DNA from: Rhodospirillales bacterium
Lineage (GTDB): Bacteria > Pseudomonadota > Alphaproteobacteria > Rhodospirillales > Defluviicoccaceae
NCBI GenBank assembly: GCA_007695045.1
Contig: REEP01000129.1
Span: forward strand, 1-64,000
DNA length: 64,000 bases
Reading direction: 5' to 3'
Below, piece after piece: positions 8,141 through 16,578 of the stretch. Both the position numbers and the translations under genes were made by a program. Numbering within the stretch: position 1 is the stretch's first letter; each line of letters begins with the position of its first letter. Under the pieces are notes generated by a model. It had not been told where the DNA came from. It saw only the letters and a list, made by a program, of their open reading frames with translations, and did not search any database.

Positions 8141-8337
8141 CAGCCTTCGCGCTCTCAATCGTCCAACCGGAGTCGTCGGGCCAAGCCCCGCCCACCCAGG
8201 CCCCGCCCTGCAAAGTGGGAAGCCGTCTTCGCAGTTGCAAAAAATCGTCGGCGTCAGCTTGGCCGGGTGTGGCATTCCTGCCGCGCCCGCGGCCCGGCCC
8301 TGGCAACGCGGGTCCGGGGACTTGGGCGGTGGAGGGA

Positions 8338-9162
8338 TCAGGCGGATTGTCGCTGCCGGCGCTTCAGCAATTCCATGATCATCGCCGCCGTCTGTTCAAT
8401 GGACTGGCTGGTGACGTCGATCACCGGCCAGCCGTTGCGGGCGAACAGGCGGCGGGCATCCAGGATCTCGCCGCGAATGACATCGACGTCGGCGTAGGCG
8501 TCGTTGGGTTTCTGTTTCAGCATGCTGAGCCGCTTGGCGCGGATCCGGGCGAGTTGATCGGGCTGGATCGTCAGGCCGACGATGAGTGGCTTTTTGGCCC
8601 GGCACAGGGCATCGATGGCAGGCATGCCGGGTACCAGCGGCACATTGGCCGCCCTGATCCCGCGATGGGCCAAGTACATGCACGTGGGCGTCTTGGTGAC
8701 GCGGGAGACGCCCACCAGAACCACCTCGGCGTTCTCGATGTCGTGGCCGCCGATGCCATCATCGTGCGCCAGGGTAAACCGCATCGCGTCCAGCCGGCGA
8801 AAATACTCCTCGTCCATGCGGTCGCGCGGGCTTGCGCGAAAGCGCACGGTGGCGCCGGTGTGCTCCGCCAGGGTGGTCACGAACGGGTCGAGCACGAACA
8901 GGCAAGGCACTTCGATGATCCGACAGCCGTCTTCCAGGGCTTGGCGGTTTTCCTCGTCCGACAGGGTGTGGAAGACGACGCCCTGGGTTTCCGCCACGAT
9001 GGCCAGGACCTCGTTCACCCGTTCGATTGAACGCACCAGATTCCAGACGAACCGCTCCACATCCAGGTGGTCGAGCTGGCCGACGACGCTCCGCGCCAAC
9101 AGATCGATCAACTCGCCCGAGGAGGGAGAGACCAAGTGCAGGACCACGCGCTTGCTTTCCAT
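8338..9162 (-). CDS. ppsR: pyruvate, water dikinase / PPDK regulatory kinase-phosphorylase (DUF299)
   Basis: 274 residues from the ATG at 9162, which follows a strong GGAGGTGAG ribosome site; the longer frame is not needed. The family P-loop G-V-S-R-V-T-K-T is at residues 151-158, with the typical segments HLVSPSSGELI and RRLDAMRFTLAHDDG. The enzyme phosphorylates a threonine of PEP synthase or pyruvate phosphate dikinase using ADP, and removes it with phosphate, switching gluconeogenic flux. Which of the two is its target cannot be told from this window. Confidence 0.9.
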   Translation of the reverse strand: MESKRVVLHLVSPSSGELIDLLARSVVGQLDHLDVERFVWNLVRSIERVNEVLAIVAETQGVVFHTLSDEENRQALEDGCRIIEVPCLFVLDPFVTTLAEHTGATVRFRASPRDRMDEEYFRRLDAMRFTLAHDDGIGGHDIENAEVVLVGVSRVTKTPTCMYLAHRGIRAANVPLVPGMPAIDALCRAKKPLIVGLTIQPDQLARIRAKRLSMLKQKPNDAYADVDVIRGEILDARRLFARNGWPVIDVTSQSIEQTAAMIMELLKRRQRQSA

Positions 9163-9208
9163 CTCACCTCCGGCATCGGCCACGAGTGGGTCGGGTCCAA
9201 GAAACCAG

Positions 9209-9961
9209 TCAACGATGATAACCGCCATCGAGGCGAAGCACACTCCCGTTGATCATCACGTTGCTGATGACATGCAGGACGAGGCGGGCGAATTCCGCCG
9301 GATCGCCGAATCGATGGGGAAACGGCATCTGGTTGGCCAGACGGGTGTTGAGGTCGCGTTCCATCGAAAACAGCGTGGGCGTGCTGAACAGACCCGGCGC
9401 GATGCCGATGACGCGGATGCCGGCTTCCCCGAGTTCCCGGGCCGCGGGCAGGATCATGCTGACCACGCCACCCTTGGACGCGGAATACGCGGCTTCGCCG
9501 ATCTGCCCTTCGTACGCGGATACGGATGCCGTGGAGATGATCACGCCGCGTTCCCCGTCGGTCTTGGTGGGCAGCGAGGCCATGTCGGCGGCTGCCAAGC
9601 GCATCATATTGAAGGTGCTGATCAGGTTCACTTCCACCAGATAGCGGAACGCCTCCAGTGGCATCGGGGCGCCACGGTCCAGGATGCGCTGCGGGTGCGC
9701 ACGCCCGACGCAATTGATGAGGACGCGGGCCGGACCGTGCAGGTCCCGCGCGTACGCCCATGCCGCTTCCGCCGCGTCGGCGTTGGCCAAGTCGCACGGC
9801 ACGGCAAGCCCGCCGATCTTGGCAGCGACCGCTTCCACCCCCTTGGGATCGATATCGATCACCGCCACCTTGGCGCCGGCTTCGGCCAGATGCAGGGCGG
9901 TCTCTGCCCCGAGGCCGGAGGCCCCGCCCGTGACCACTGCTGAACACTGCCACAAATCCAT
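9209..9961 (-). CDS. short-chain dehydrogenase/reductase, 3-hydroxyacyl-CoA dehydrogenase type 2-like
   Basis: 250 residues from MDLWQCSAVV at 9961 (GGAGAG upstream). The Rossmann motif TGGASGLG is at residues 11-18 and D-x-D after beta-2 (VIDIDP) predicts NAD(H) preference. The active site Y159-x3-K163 lies in YSASK, with serines just before it. INGSVLRLDGG near the end and the overall pattern resemble HSD10/3-hydroxyacyl-CoA dehydrogenases, suggesting fatty acid or branched-chain acyl-CoA oxidation. The specific substrate is an inference. Lies 46 bases upstream of ppsR on the same strand. Confidence 0.85.
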   Translation of the reverse strand: MDLWQCSAVVTGGASGLGAETALHLAEAGAKVAVIDIDPKGVEAVAAKIGGLAVPCDLANADAAEAAWAYARDLHGPARVLINCVGRAHPQRILDRGAPMPLEAFRYLVEVNLISTFNMMRLAAADMASLPTKTDGERGVIISTASVSAYEGQIGEAAYSASKGGVVSMILPAARELGEAGIRVIGIAPGLFSTPTLFSMERDLNTRLANQMPFPHRFGDPAEFARLVLHVISNVMINGSVLRLDGGYHR

Positions 9962-10074
9962 CGTGTTCTCTCCCCCTGCGGCGGGCATGTGCGCCGCCGC
10001 ATTGTGTTGTCCTGTTCGAGACTTCTGCGGCCTCGCGCCGAACGGGCAGGGTGGGTTCGGCAAACGGGACCAGA

Positions 10075-10097
10075 CCCGGCACCCGCGCGGTGCCGGG
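10075..10097. terminator. GC-rich hairpin downstream of the AAA/DUF4276 pair
   Basis: CCCGGCACC at 10075-10083 and GGTGCCGGG at 10089-10097 form a perfect 9-bp stem with a CGCGC loop. It lies 31 bases beyond the DUF4276 stop codon on the minus strand. No T tract follows. Its position between two same-strand units suggests transcription termination. Confidence 0.5.
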
Positions 10098-10128
10098 AAG
10101 CTACAGCATTGTGACGGCCGTGTGCAGG

Positions 10129-10788
10129 CTAAAGTGTGGGTTGGTCCGTTTGCCTCCCTGAGGCGGTTATGGCCGACGCAAGCAATGCCTCGACGCCACC
10201 ACAGAAGGTGCGGAAGCTGGCCGAGCGGTTGGTGTTGACGTCCAAGTGCGGCGCAATCCGGCGGGCGACTTCTATTTTCGGGAACACTTCGGGATAGCTG
10301 CCGTGGCGCTTGAGCAACCGGTGCAAGGCTTCCCAGGTGCCGCCTGTGATCGCATCCGGATCGCGGAAGCGCGCCTTTCTTGCGAACGGCGGCACTCTCG
10401 GAAACGCGGACCTTACCGCACGCTCGTCGCCGAGAAACCAGGCTTCCAGTTCTTCAATGGCGAGGCGAGTCGCCACAACAAAATCAGCGTCGCCGTCGGG
10501 TGCAGCCTTGCTCGCAAGCCCGGCCTGAGAGACCATGCGTTCCAGTCGTGCCTTCAACTGTCGACAGTCATCGCTGTCGCGATCCACAAGGATGACGATC
10601 TTGAGCCGTTCTCCGTCCCTGATCCGGGCAGCGTAAGCTTGCAATCGGCTTGGCAGCTTATTGAGAAGGCTTCGCTTTGAGCCGTAGTTGACGACTTTGA
10701 ACGTTGCGCGGCCACCGACGACTTTGGGCAGCAGATGGCGCAGGGCTTCCTCGGCAGAGGGCTCCTCCACCTGTACCTCGATATGCAT
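10129..10788 (-). CDS. DUF4276 family protein (TOPRIM-like), partner of AAA ATPase
   Basis: 219 residues from the ATG at 10788, because MHIEVQVEEPSAEEALRHLLPKV matches the family start; a TTG at 10797 would overlap the upstream stop. The segment RLKIVILVDRDSDDC supplies the D-x-D and the early glutamates the E of a TOPRIM-like metal site, and ELEAWFLGD is also typical. DUF4276 proteins are commonly coupled to AAA ATPases, resembling OLD and PARIS-type nuclease modules. A nuclease function is inferred from fold family and context, not shown here. Confidence 0.82.
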   Translation of the reverse strand: MHIEVQVEEPSAEEALRHLLPKVVGGRATFKVVNYGSKRSLLNKLPSRLQAYAARIRDGERLKIVILVDRDSDDCRQLKARLERMVSQAGLASKAAPDGDADFVVATRLAIEELEAWFLGDERAVRSAFPRVPPFARKARFRDPDAITGGTWEALHRLLKRHGSYPEVFPKIEVARRIAPHLDVNTNRSASFRTFCGGVEALLASAITASGRQTDQPTL

Positions 10789-10793
10789 GGGCG

Positions 10794-11993
10794 TCAAGCA
10801 TCCACCCGCTGGAGCGGATCGCCGACATCAAAATGCCCCTCCATCCAGAGCTCGCCCAGCTTGGCTCCCGCGTCGATGAATTCGCGTATCCCGCTCATGT
10901 CGGCAATCCGTTTGCAGCGGGTGTAGCCGTCGGCTTCCCGGTACAACATCCACACCTGCTCGCTGCGCAAGGGATCGATCAGGAACGGCGAATGGGTCGT
11001 CACCAGAAGCTGGGCCCGTGCAGTGGCTTGGTCGCATTCCTCGGCCAGCTCCGGCAGCAGCCGGGGATGGAGGTAGTTCTCCGGCTCTTCGATCCCGATC
11101 AGGCGAGGCGGGTCGGGATCGTACAGCAGGGTGAGGTACGACAGCATCTTAATGGTGCCATCGGACGCGAACTTGGACAGAACGGGTTTCGAGAACGGCG
11201 CGTCCTTGAACAGAAGCATCAGCCGGCCATCGGCCAGGATTTCCGGCACGACGGTTTCAAGGCGCGGCACCCGCCGCTGCAGCGTGTCAAAGATCCCTCG
11301 AAGCCGTTCCGGATGCTGTTCGTGCAGATACTGGATGACGTTCGGGAGGTTTTCGCCGGTCTCGGACAAGCGTTCTTCCGCGCCCGCCACGGGATTGCCC
11401 CGGGTGGCCGCCGCTGAGAGGTAGGAGAGGTGCCAACTGGTGATGAAGTCCCGGAGTGCGATCACCCGCGGGTTTTCGGCCAACTGCCCGAGCGTGTTTA
11501 CCGCCAGGACGTCGGGTCCGGACAGGGGCCGATCGATGCGCGCGTCGTTGCTCTCGGGTTGTTCCCCGCTGATGACTTTCCCCTTACCGAGCTTGTAGTC
11601 CAGGAAGGCGAAGGAGGCACCGTATCGTTGGCGCTTCCATCCGAGTCGTTCTTGGCTGATCACGGGGCCGCGTGCGGTCTCATCAATCTCCAGGTGATAA
11701 GTGATCAGCGGTGCCTTGGGCAGTTCCCGATACTTGATCTCGATGACGACCGGACCTTCGGCGTCGCGGCTGCGCAGTTCCCGGAACCTGCCGCGCCGAT
11801 CCCACGCCTTGCGCAGACCATCGTCGAAGCATTCGGCCAGGAAGGCGAACACGTCGAAAACGGTGGATTTGCCGCTGCCATTGGCCCCGAGCAGCACCGT
11901 GAGCGGTGTCAGCTTATCAAAGTGGATACTGCGAAGGGCACGGTAGTTCTCGACCCGCAGGCTCTCAATCCGAGGGGGCGCAGCGTCACTCAT
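10794..11993 (-). CDS. AAA family ATPase (AAA_21/OLD-like), partner of DUF4276 protein
   Basis: 399 residues. Walker [10 protein letters not shown] spans ~36-44, following [14 protein letters not shown], the usual lead-in of SMC/OLD-like ATPases. Walker [14 protein letters not shown] is at ~298-310 and the H-loop TTHSPF near 334. The ATPase is a complete ABC-type head with no coiled-coil arm of SMC length. It stops 5 bases before the DUF4276 gene, so the two form one operon. The pair is a plausible anti-phage or abortive-infection module by analogy with OLD/PARIS architecture. Confidence 0.87.
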   Translation of the reverse strand: MSDAAPPRIESLRVENYRALRSIHFDKLTPLTVLLGANGSGKSTVFDVFAFLAECFDDGLRKAWDRRGRFRELRSRDAEGPVVIEIKYRELPKAPLITYHLEIDETARGPVISQERLGWKRQRYGASFAFLDYKLGKGKVISGEQPESNDARIDRPLSGPDVLAVNTLGQLAENPRVIALRDFITSWHLSYLSAAATRGNPVAGAEERLSETGENLPNVIQYLHEQHPERLRGIFDTLQRRVPRLETVVPEILADGRLMLLFKDAPFSKPVLSKFASDGTIKMLSYLTLLYDPDPPRLIGIEEPENYLHPRLLPELAEECDQATARAQLLVTTHSPFLIDPLRSEQVWMLYREADGYTRCKRIADMSGIREFIDAGAKLGELWMEGHFDVGDPLQRVDA

Positions 11994-12130
11994 GGCCGCG
12001 ATGATGTCACATCACAGGCGAGACCGCGCAACAATTAAGTGCCGTGCGGCATGTGCTCGGATAGAACTGGGCCGGTGCCTGCCTGTCGCAACGGAAGCCC
12101 CCGATGAGATCGGCGCGAGCGGCCGCCTGG

Positions 12131-12691
12131 TCATGGCACCGCCGGCGTGGAAGCTGTCTCCAGGAAATACTCGGCCAGTGGTTCGTAATGTGGGCCCTGG
12201 CGGCCGAGAAAGCTTCGGAACAGGGTGAATCGGTCCACCGGGAAGGGCGTCATGGCGAAGCGGTTGTTGCGTTCGATGAACATGCCGATGCGCGGGTGAT
12301 CGCCGCCGCGAAAGCGCGCCAGAGTGACATGGGCCTTGAACTTGCGGCGTTCCGGCTCGATCCCGGTGCGGACCAGCGCGGACTCGATCTTTTCCTGCAG
12401 GCGCAGCAAGTTGGGCTCGCGCTCGATGCCGACCCACAGGCTATGGACCCGGCGGCCCGATTCGAAGCAGCCCAGCCCTGACAGGGTCAGGTCGAAGGCT
12501 GGTGCCTGGATCCGTTCCAGCGCTTCATGGATGTCCTCGGCCTCGGCGCCGCCGACCTCGCCGATGAAGCGGAGGGTGACGTGCATCGCCTCCGGCGCCA
12601 CCCAGCGGGCGCCAGGAAGGCCGGAGCAGAGGCTCGCCAGGTGGCTGCGCACGTCCTCGGGCAGCGGCAGGGCAACGAACAGCCGGAACAT
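12131..12691 (-). CDS. thpR: RNA 2',3'-cyclic phosphodiesterase ThpR (LigT family)
   Basis: 186 residues with the two HxTx motifs of the 2H phosphoesterase superfamily, H37-VTL and H121-VTL. MFRLFVALPLP at the N-terminus is typical. The family opens 2',3'-cyclic phosphate ends of RNA to 2'-phosphates, and some members ligate tRNA halves in vitro. Cytoplasmic. It lies upstream of nothing obvious on this strand apart from tas 100 bases away, so any functional link is unclear. Confidence 0.92.
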   Translation of the reverse strand: MFRLFVALPLPEDVRSHLASLCSGLPGARWVAPEAMHVTLRFIGEVGGAEAEDIHEALERIQAPAFDLTLSGLGCFESGRRVHSLWVGIEREPNLLRLQEKIESALVRTGIEPERRKFKAHVTLARFRGGDHPRIGMFIERNNRFAMTPFPVDRFTLFRSFLGRQGPHYEPLAEYFLETASTPAVP

Positions 12692-12793
12692 GGCAGGCCT
12701 CCTCGATCGTCGGGGTTGATCCCGCCGCCGGCCGGCCCGTCGACCGACGACCGGAGCGGGCGGCCAGAAGGCGGGCAGCTACGGGGCGGGCGG

Positions 12794-13834
12794 CTATGGG
12801 GCGGGATTGGGGTTGTCGTCATGAACCGTCTCGATCGCGGCAATCACCTCCGGAGCCAGCGCCAAGTCCTCCGCGGCCAGGTTCATGCGGAGCTGCGCCT
12901 CCGTGGTGGCCCCGATGATGGCGCTGGTCAGAAACGGCCGGCTCAGAACATAAGCGAGCGCCATCTGCGCCGGATCCAGCCCGAACCGCGCCGCCACCGC
13001 CACATAAGCGGCTGCCGCCCTGCGCGCATTGGGAGCCGTGTAGCGGGTATAGTGCGGGAACAGCGTCAGCCGCGCGCCCGGCGGTCGGGCGCCGTTGAGG
13101 TACTTGCCGCTGAGGGTACCGAAAGCCAGCGGCGAATAAGCCAGCAGGCCGCACTTCTCCCGGATCGCTACTTCGGCGAGCCCGATCTCGAACAGGCGGT
13201 TGAGCAAGTTGTAAGGGTTCTGGATGCCGGCCACGCGCGGCAGTCCACCGGCATCGGCCAGGCGAAGGAAGGCCATGGTGCCCCAGGCGGTCTCGTTGGA
13301 GAGGCCGATCGCGCGGATCGTGCCCGCCCGCACATGGGTTGCCAATGCTTCGAGGATTTCTTCGAACGGGGTGAACGCCTCTGCGTCCGGGCGCCGGTAG
13401 CCGCGGCGGCCGAAGTAGTTGGCCGGCCGTTCCGGCCAGTGCAGCTGATAGAGATCGATATGGTCGACACTGAGTCGCCTCAGGCTGCCCTCGATCGCCG
13501 CGTCAATCTGCGCTTGTCCGTAGCGGAGGTCACCGCCGCGGACGTGGCGGACCATCTCTCCCGGCCCGGTGATCTTGGTGGCCAGCACGATGTCATGCCG
13601 GCGACCCCGGTGCCTCAGCCAGGCACCGATGATTTCCTCCGTGCGGCCCGCCGTCGCCGCCCGGGGGGGAATCGGATACATCTCCGCCGCGTCGACAAAG
13701 TTGACCCCGGCGTCCACCGCCATGTCCAGCTGACGGAACGCCTCCGCTTCGGTGTTCTGTTCACCGAAGGTCATGGTGCCGAGACAGATGCGGCTTACAC
13801 GGATGCCGGTGGTACCGAGGGAGCGATACTGCAT
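12794..13834 (-). CDS. tas: aldo/keto reductase, Tas-like
   Basis: 346 residues closely resembling Escherichia coli Tas along its whole length: LGTMTFGEQNTEAEA, DAAEMYPIPP with the catalytic-site Asp and Tyr, HIDLYQLHWPERPANYFG, and GKYLNGARPPGARLTLF near the C-terminal third. Members are NADP(H)-dependent TIM-barrel reductases of broad carbonyl specificity; the physiological substrate of Tas is not settled. It follows the FIST gene by 33 bases on the same strand and may be cotranscribed. Confidence 0.9.
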   Translation of the reverse strand: MQYRSLGTTGIRVSRICLGTMTFGEQNTEAEAFRQLDMAVDAGVNFVDAAEMYPIPPRAATAGRTEEIIGAWLRHRGRRHDIVLATKITGPGEMVRHVRGGDLRYGQAQIDAAIEGSLRRLSVDHIDLYQLHWPERPANYFGRRGYRRPDAEAFTPFEEILEALATHVRAGTIRAIGLSNETAWGTMAFLRLADAGGLPRVAGIQNPYNLLNRLFEIGLAEVAIREKCGLLAYSPLAFGTLSGKYLNGARPPGARLTLFPHYTRYTAPNARRAAAAYVAVAARFGLDPAQMALAYVLSRPFLTSAIIGATTEAQLRMNLAAEDLALAPEVIAAIETVHDDNPNPAP

Positions 13835-13867
13835 GGCACCCTGACTTTAGGCGTGAACGCCCGACCG

Positions 13868-15040
13868 TCAACCGAAGACCGCGAGCACACCCGTGTAACC
13901 GTAGAGCCGGCCGTTGGAAATCTCGCCGGCACACGAGACGCCGATCACGGGTGTCGTGCCCAGGCATTCCTGCAGGATGGCCAGTTCAACGCCCGAAGCC
14001 CCGAACATGTTGGCGCCGCGGGCGACGCAGGAGAAATAGATGGCGCCTCGGGCGGAGTCGCCGATGCGGTGCCTGAGCTTGCCCAACATGGTGCGGAGAT
14101 CGTCCCGTGCCGCCACGGGATCACGACGCACGAACACGACCCGATCGCCCGGTGCCACCCGTTCGCCGATGGCGAGCCAACCGTGCACCGGGTCGATCGC
14201 CATCAGATTGCGCACCATGTAGTCACCGGTATCGCATCCCTGCAGCGGCAGGGCCGCGTGGATGTAGCCGGAGACCCGGCTCAGGTCCCGGGCCAGCAGG
14301 TCGCCGATATCCTCCTTGAACACGTCCAGCGCCCGCCGACCGTCCAGGCCGATGAGCACGTTTTCCACGCAGTCGGAGATGATGTGGCTCGGGCCGACCG
14401 GCATGCAGCCTTGGCTCAGGCCGGTCTGCACCGCGACCGAGGGCGCGAACAGCGCGCCGGATACGCCGCCGCCGGTCACCCGGCCGGCGAGCTGATGACA
14501 GGGGCCGCGCGAGGCGGTGAGGCCGCCCACCAGAAAGCCCGCGCTCTGCTGCGCCAGATCGGCCACCAGTCGGGGCGTTTCCGAGTTATTGGGATCGCCG
14601 TGCACGATGCCGAAGGTGGGCCCGGCGGCGGCAATCCAGGCGCGGCAGTCGGCGGAAAGCTGGTCCGCGTCGCGGTTGATCGCCGGAAAGACCTTGAAGC
14701 CGTCGCTTGGGAACGGGGCCGCCATCACCGCCAGGGCCGGCGCGTCGCCATAATCGCGCGTGCCGGCGGCGATGCCGGTTGCGACGCTGCCGAGCCAAGC
14801 CTTCAACCCGGTGCGCTGCTTCAGGTAGTTGAGGATTTTGGCGACATCGGCGGCGAAGTGATCCGAGCAGTACAGGAAGCCGAAGGTGTAGGCAGGGCCC
14901 AGATGGTTCAGCTGGTCGGCACAGGCCTGCGCCGCATGTGCCCAATCGTCGGCAGCCGCGTGGGCCAGCTTGAACGGCAGAGCGTCTGCCACGGTCGCTG
15001 GCGTTGTCAGGGCGGGGGCCGGGACGCGGTCGTCCGTCAT
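13868..15040 (-). CDS. FIST N- and C-domain signal-sensing protein
   Basis: 390 residues. The FIST N domain occupies roughly residues 35-225 (GFLYCSDHFAADVAKILNYL, GSVATGIAAGTRDYGDAPALAVM, VGGLTASRG) and FIST C roughly 235-385, ending in IGVSCAGEISNGRLYGYTGVLAVFG. FIST proteins are thought to bind small ligands such as amino acids and are often fused to signalling domains; none is fused here. Its ATG overlaps the stop of the upstream tesA-like gene by 4 bp (ATGA), so the two are translationally coupled. Cytoplasmic. Confidence 0.88.
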   Translation of the reverse strand: MTDDRVPAPALTTPATVADALPFKLAHAAADDWAHAAQACADQLNHLGPAYTFGFLYCSDHFAADVAKILNYLKQRTGLKAWLGSVATGIAAGTRDYGDAPALAVMAAPFPSDGFKVFPAINRDADQLSADCRAWIAAAGPTFGIVHGDPNNSETPRLVADLAQQSAGFLVGGLTASRGPCHQLAGRVTGGGVSGALFAPSVAVQTGLSQGCMPVGPSHIISDCVENVLIGLDGRRALDVFKEDIGDLLARDLSRVSGYIHAALPLQGCDTGDYMVRNLMAIDPVHGWLAIGERVAPGDRVVFVRRDPVAARDDLRTMLGKLRHRIGDSARGAIYFSCVARGANMFGASGVELAILQECLGTTPVIGVSCAGEISNGRLYGYTGVLAVFG

Positions 15041-15747
15041 CGGGCACCTCGGGCTTGGTCGGCCGACGCAGTTCCCCCGGCACGCGCGAGCAATGCCTCG
15101 ACGGACGGCAGGATACGCTCCACCATAACGGCTACGCCATCGGCGTTGGGATGGATCCCATCGGCTTGGTTCAGTTCAGGCCGGGCCGCGACACCGTCCA
15201 GGAGGAACGGATACAGCACCACATCGTGGCGTTCGGCGAGGCGGCGGTACACCGCTTCGAACTCCGCGCCATAGGCGCGGCCGAGATTCGGCGGCGCCAG
15301 CATGCCGGCCAACAACACCTTGATGTCTCGTTGCGCCAGTTCGCTCAGGATCGCGTCCAGATTGGCGAAGGTCTCCTCCGGCTCGAACCCGCGCAGGCCG
15401 TCATTGGCGCCAAGGGCGACGATGGCTGCATCGGGATCGCCGTCCTCGACGCTGCCGAGGGCCCACTCCAGGCGGGCCAGCCCGCCTGCGGTGGTGTCGC
15501 CGGAAACGCCGGCATCGATGACGGCAACGTCATGGCCCGTCCGGCGCAGGGCCCGCTCCAACTGCGCCGGGAACGCGTCCTCCTGAGGCAGCCCGAAGCC
15601 GGCCGTCAGACTGTCGCCGAGGGCGAGGATGCGGATCGTCGGGTCCGGGCCCGTGGCTCCGGCCGGCAGGGCGATCGTTAGTGCGAGCATGGCCAGGACG
15701 GCCGCCACCAGGATGCCCGTGACGGCCGCTCGCAGCCGGGACGGCAT
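15037..15747 (-). CDS. tesA: SGNH/GDSL arylesterase-lysophospholipase (TesA-like)
   Basis: 236 residues from MPSRLRAAVTG at 15747; the longer frame would run into the divergent gene. A signal peptide (AAVLAMLALTIALPAGA) precedes the SGNH blocks: ALGDSLTAGFG (nucleophile serine), GVSGDTTAGG, LGANDGLRG and DGIHPN with the catalytic Asp-His. It is a periplasmic esterase/thioesterase/lysophospholipase. It is divergent from ybbA-ybbP, the same arrangement as tesA-ybbAP in enterobacteria, which supports the assignment. Confidence 0.9.
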   Translation of the reverse strand: MPSRLRAAVTGILVAAVLAMLALTIALPAGATGPDPTIRILALGDSLTAGFGLPQEDAFPAQLERALRRTGHDVAVIDAGVSGDTTAGGLARLEWALGSVEDGDPDAAIVALGANDGLRGFEPEETFANLDAILSELAQRDIKVLLAGMLAPPNLGRAYGAEFEAVYRRLAERHDVVLYPFLLDGVAARPELNQADGIHPNADGVAVMVERILPSVEALLARAGGTASADQARGAR

Positions 15748-15809
15748 CGCGTTGACAAGCCTGAGCCCCCTTCCATATCGGAAGAGGTCGAAGCGGCAAG
15801 GATGTGTGG

Positions 15810-16571
15810 GTGAGTCAAGCATCGAAGGTCCAACCAAGTGGACAGCCGCATTCGCTTGGTGCGGCGGTCTCCATCAATAACGTGCATCTGAGGCTGACGA
15901 GTGCAGCCGGCGAGGTCAACATCCTTCGCGGCCTCGATCTTCACGTCGGGGCCGGCGAGGCGGTGGGTTTGGTGGGGCCCTCGGGGTCGGGCAAGACCTC
16001 CCTGCTGATGCTGATCGCCGGCCTCGAACGGGCGACGTCCGGCACCATCTGCGTCGCCGATACCACCATCACCGGTCTTGACGAGGATTCACTGGCGAGC
16101 TTTCGGGGCCGCCACATCGGCATCGTGTTTCAGAGCTTCCATCTGGTTCCGACCATGACGGCGCTGGAGAACGTTGCGCTGCCGCTGGAGTTTTCCGGTC
16201 GGCGAGACGCCTTCGGGCGCGCCCGCGCGCACCTCGAGGCGGTGGGGCTCGGTCATCGGCTGGAGCACTATCCGGCGCAGTTGTCGGGCGGGGAACAGCA
16301 GAGGGTGGCTCTAGCCCGGGCCTTCGTGGTGGAACCGGCTCTGCTGCTGGCCGACGAGCCTACCGGGAACCTGGATCAGGTCACCGGCCAAGCGGTCATG
16401 GACGTGTTGTTCGACATGCATCGGGAACAGGGCACGACTCTTCTGCTGGTCACGCACGAGTCGGCATTGGCCGATCGCTGCCAGCGCATCATTCGCATGG
16501 CCGACGGTCGCATCGCCGATTATGGCGTTCGGCCGGAGCCCGGCCCGGCCCGGGCCGCCACCGCCGGGTGA
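15810..16571 (+). CDS. ybbA: ABC transporter ATP-binding protein, YbbA-like
   Basis: 253 residues from the GTG at 15810, chosen over 15804 because AAGGA stands 7 bases upstream. Walker A GPSGSGKTS, Q-loop IVFQSFHLVP, signature LSGGEQQRVALARA and Walker B LLADEPTGNLD are all present. It belongs to the LolD/MacB-type ATPases that power FtsX-fold permeases rather than import. It precedes ybbP by 7 bases and is divergent from tesA. The exported or extracted substrate is unknown. Confidence 0.93.
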   Translation: MSQASKVQPSGQPHSLGAAVSINNVHLRLTSAAGEVNILRGLDLHVGAGEAVGLVGPSGSGKTSLLMLIAGLERATSGTICVADTTITGLDEDSLASFRGRHIGIVFQSFHLVPTMTALENVALPLEFSGRRDAFGRARAHLEAVGLGHRLEHYPAQLSGGEQQRVALARAFVVEPALLLADEPTGNLDQVTGQAVMDVLFDMHREQGTTLLLVTHESALADRCQRIIRMADGRIADYGVRPEPGPARAATAG

Positions 16572-16578
16572 TGGCCCC

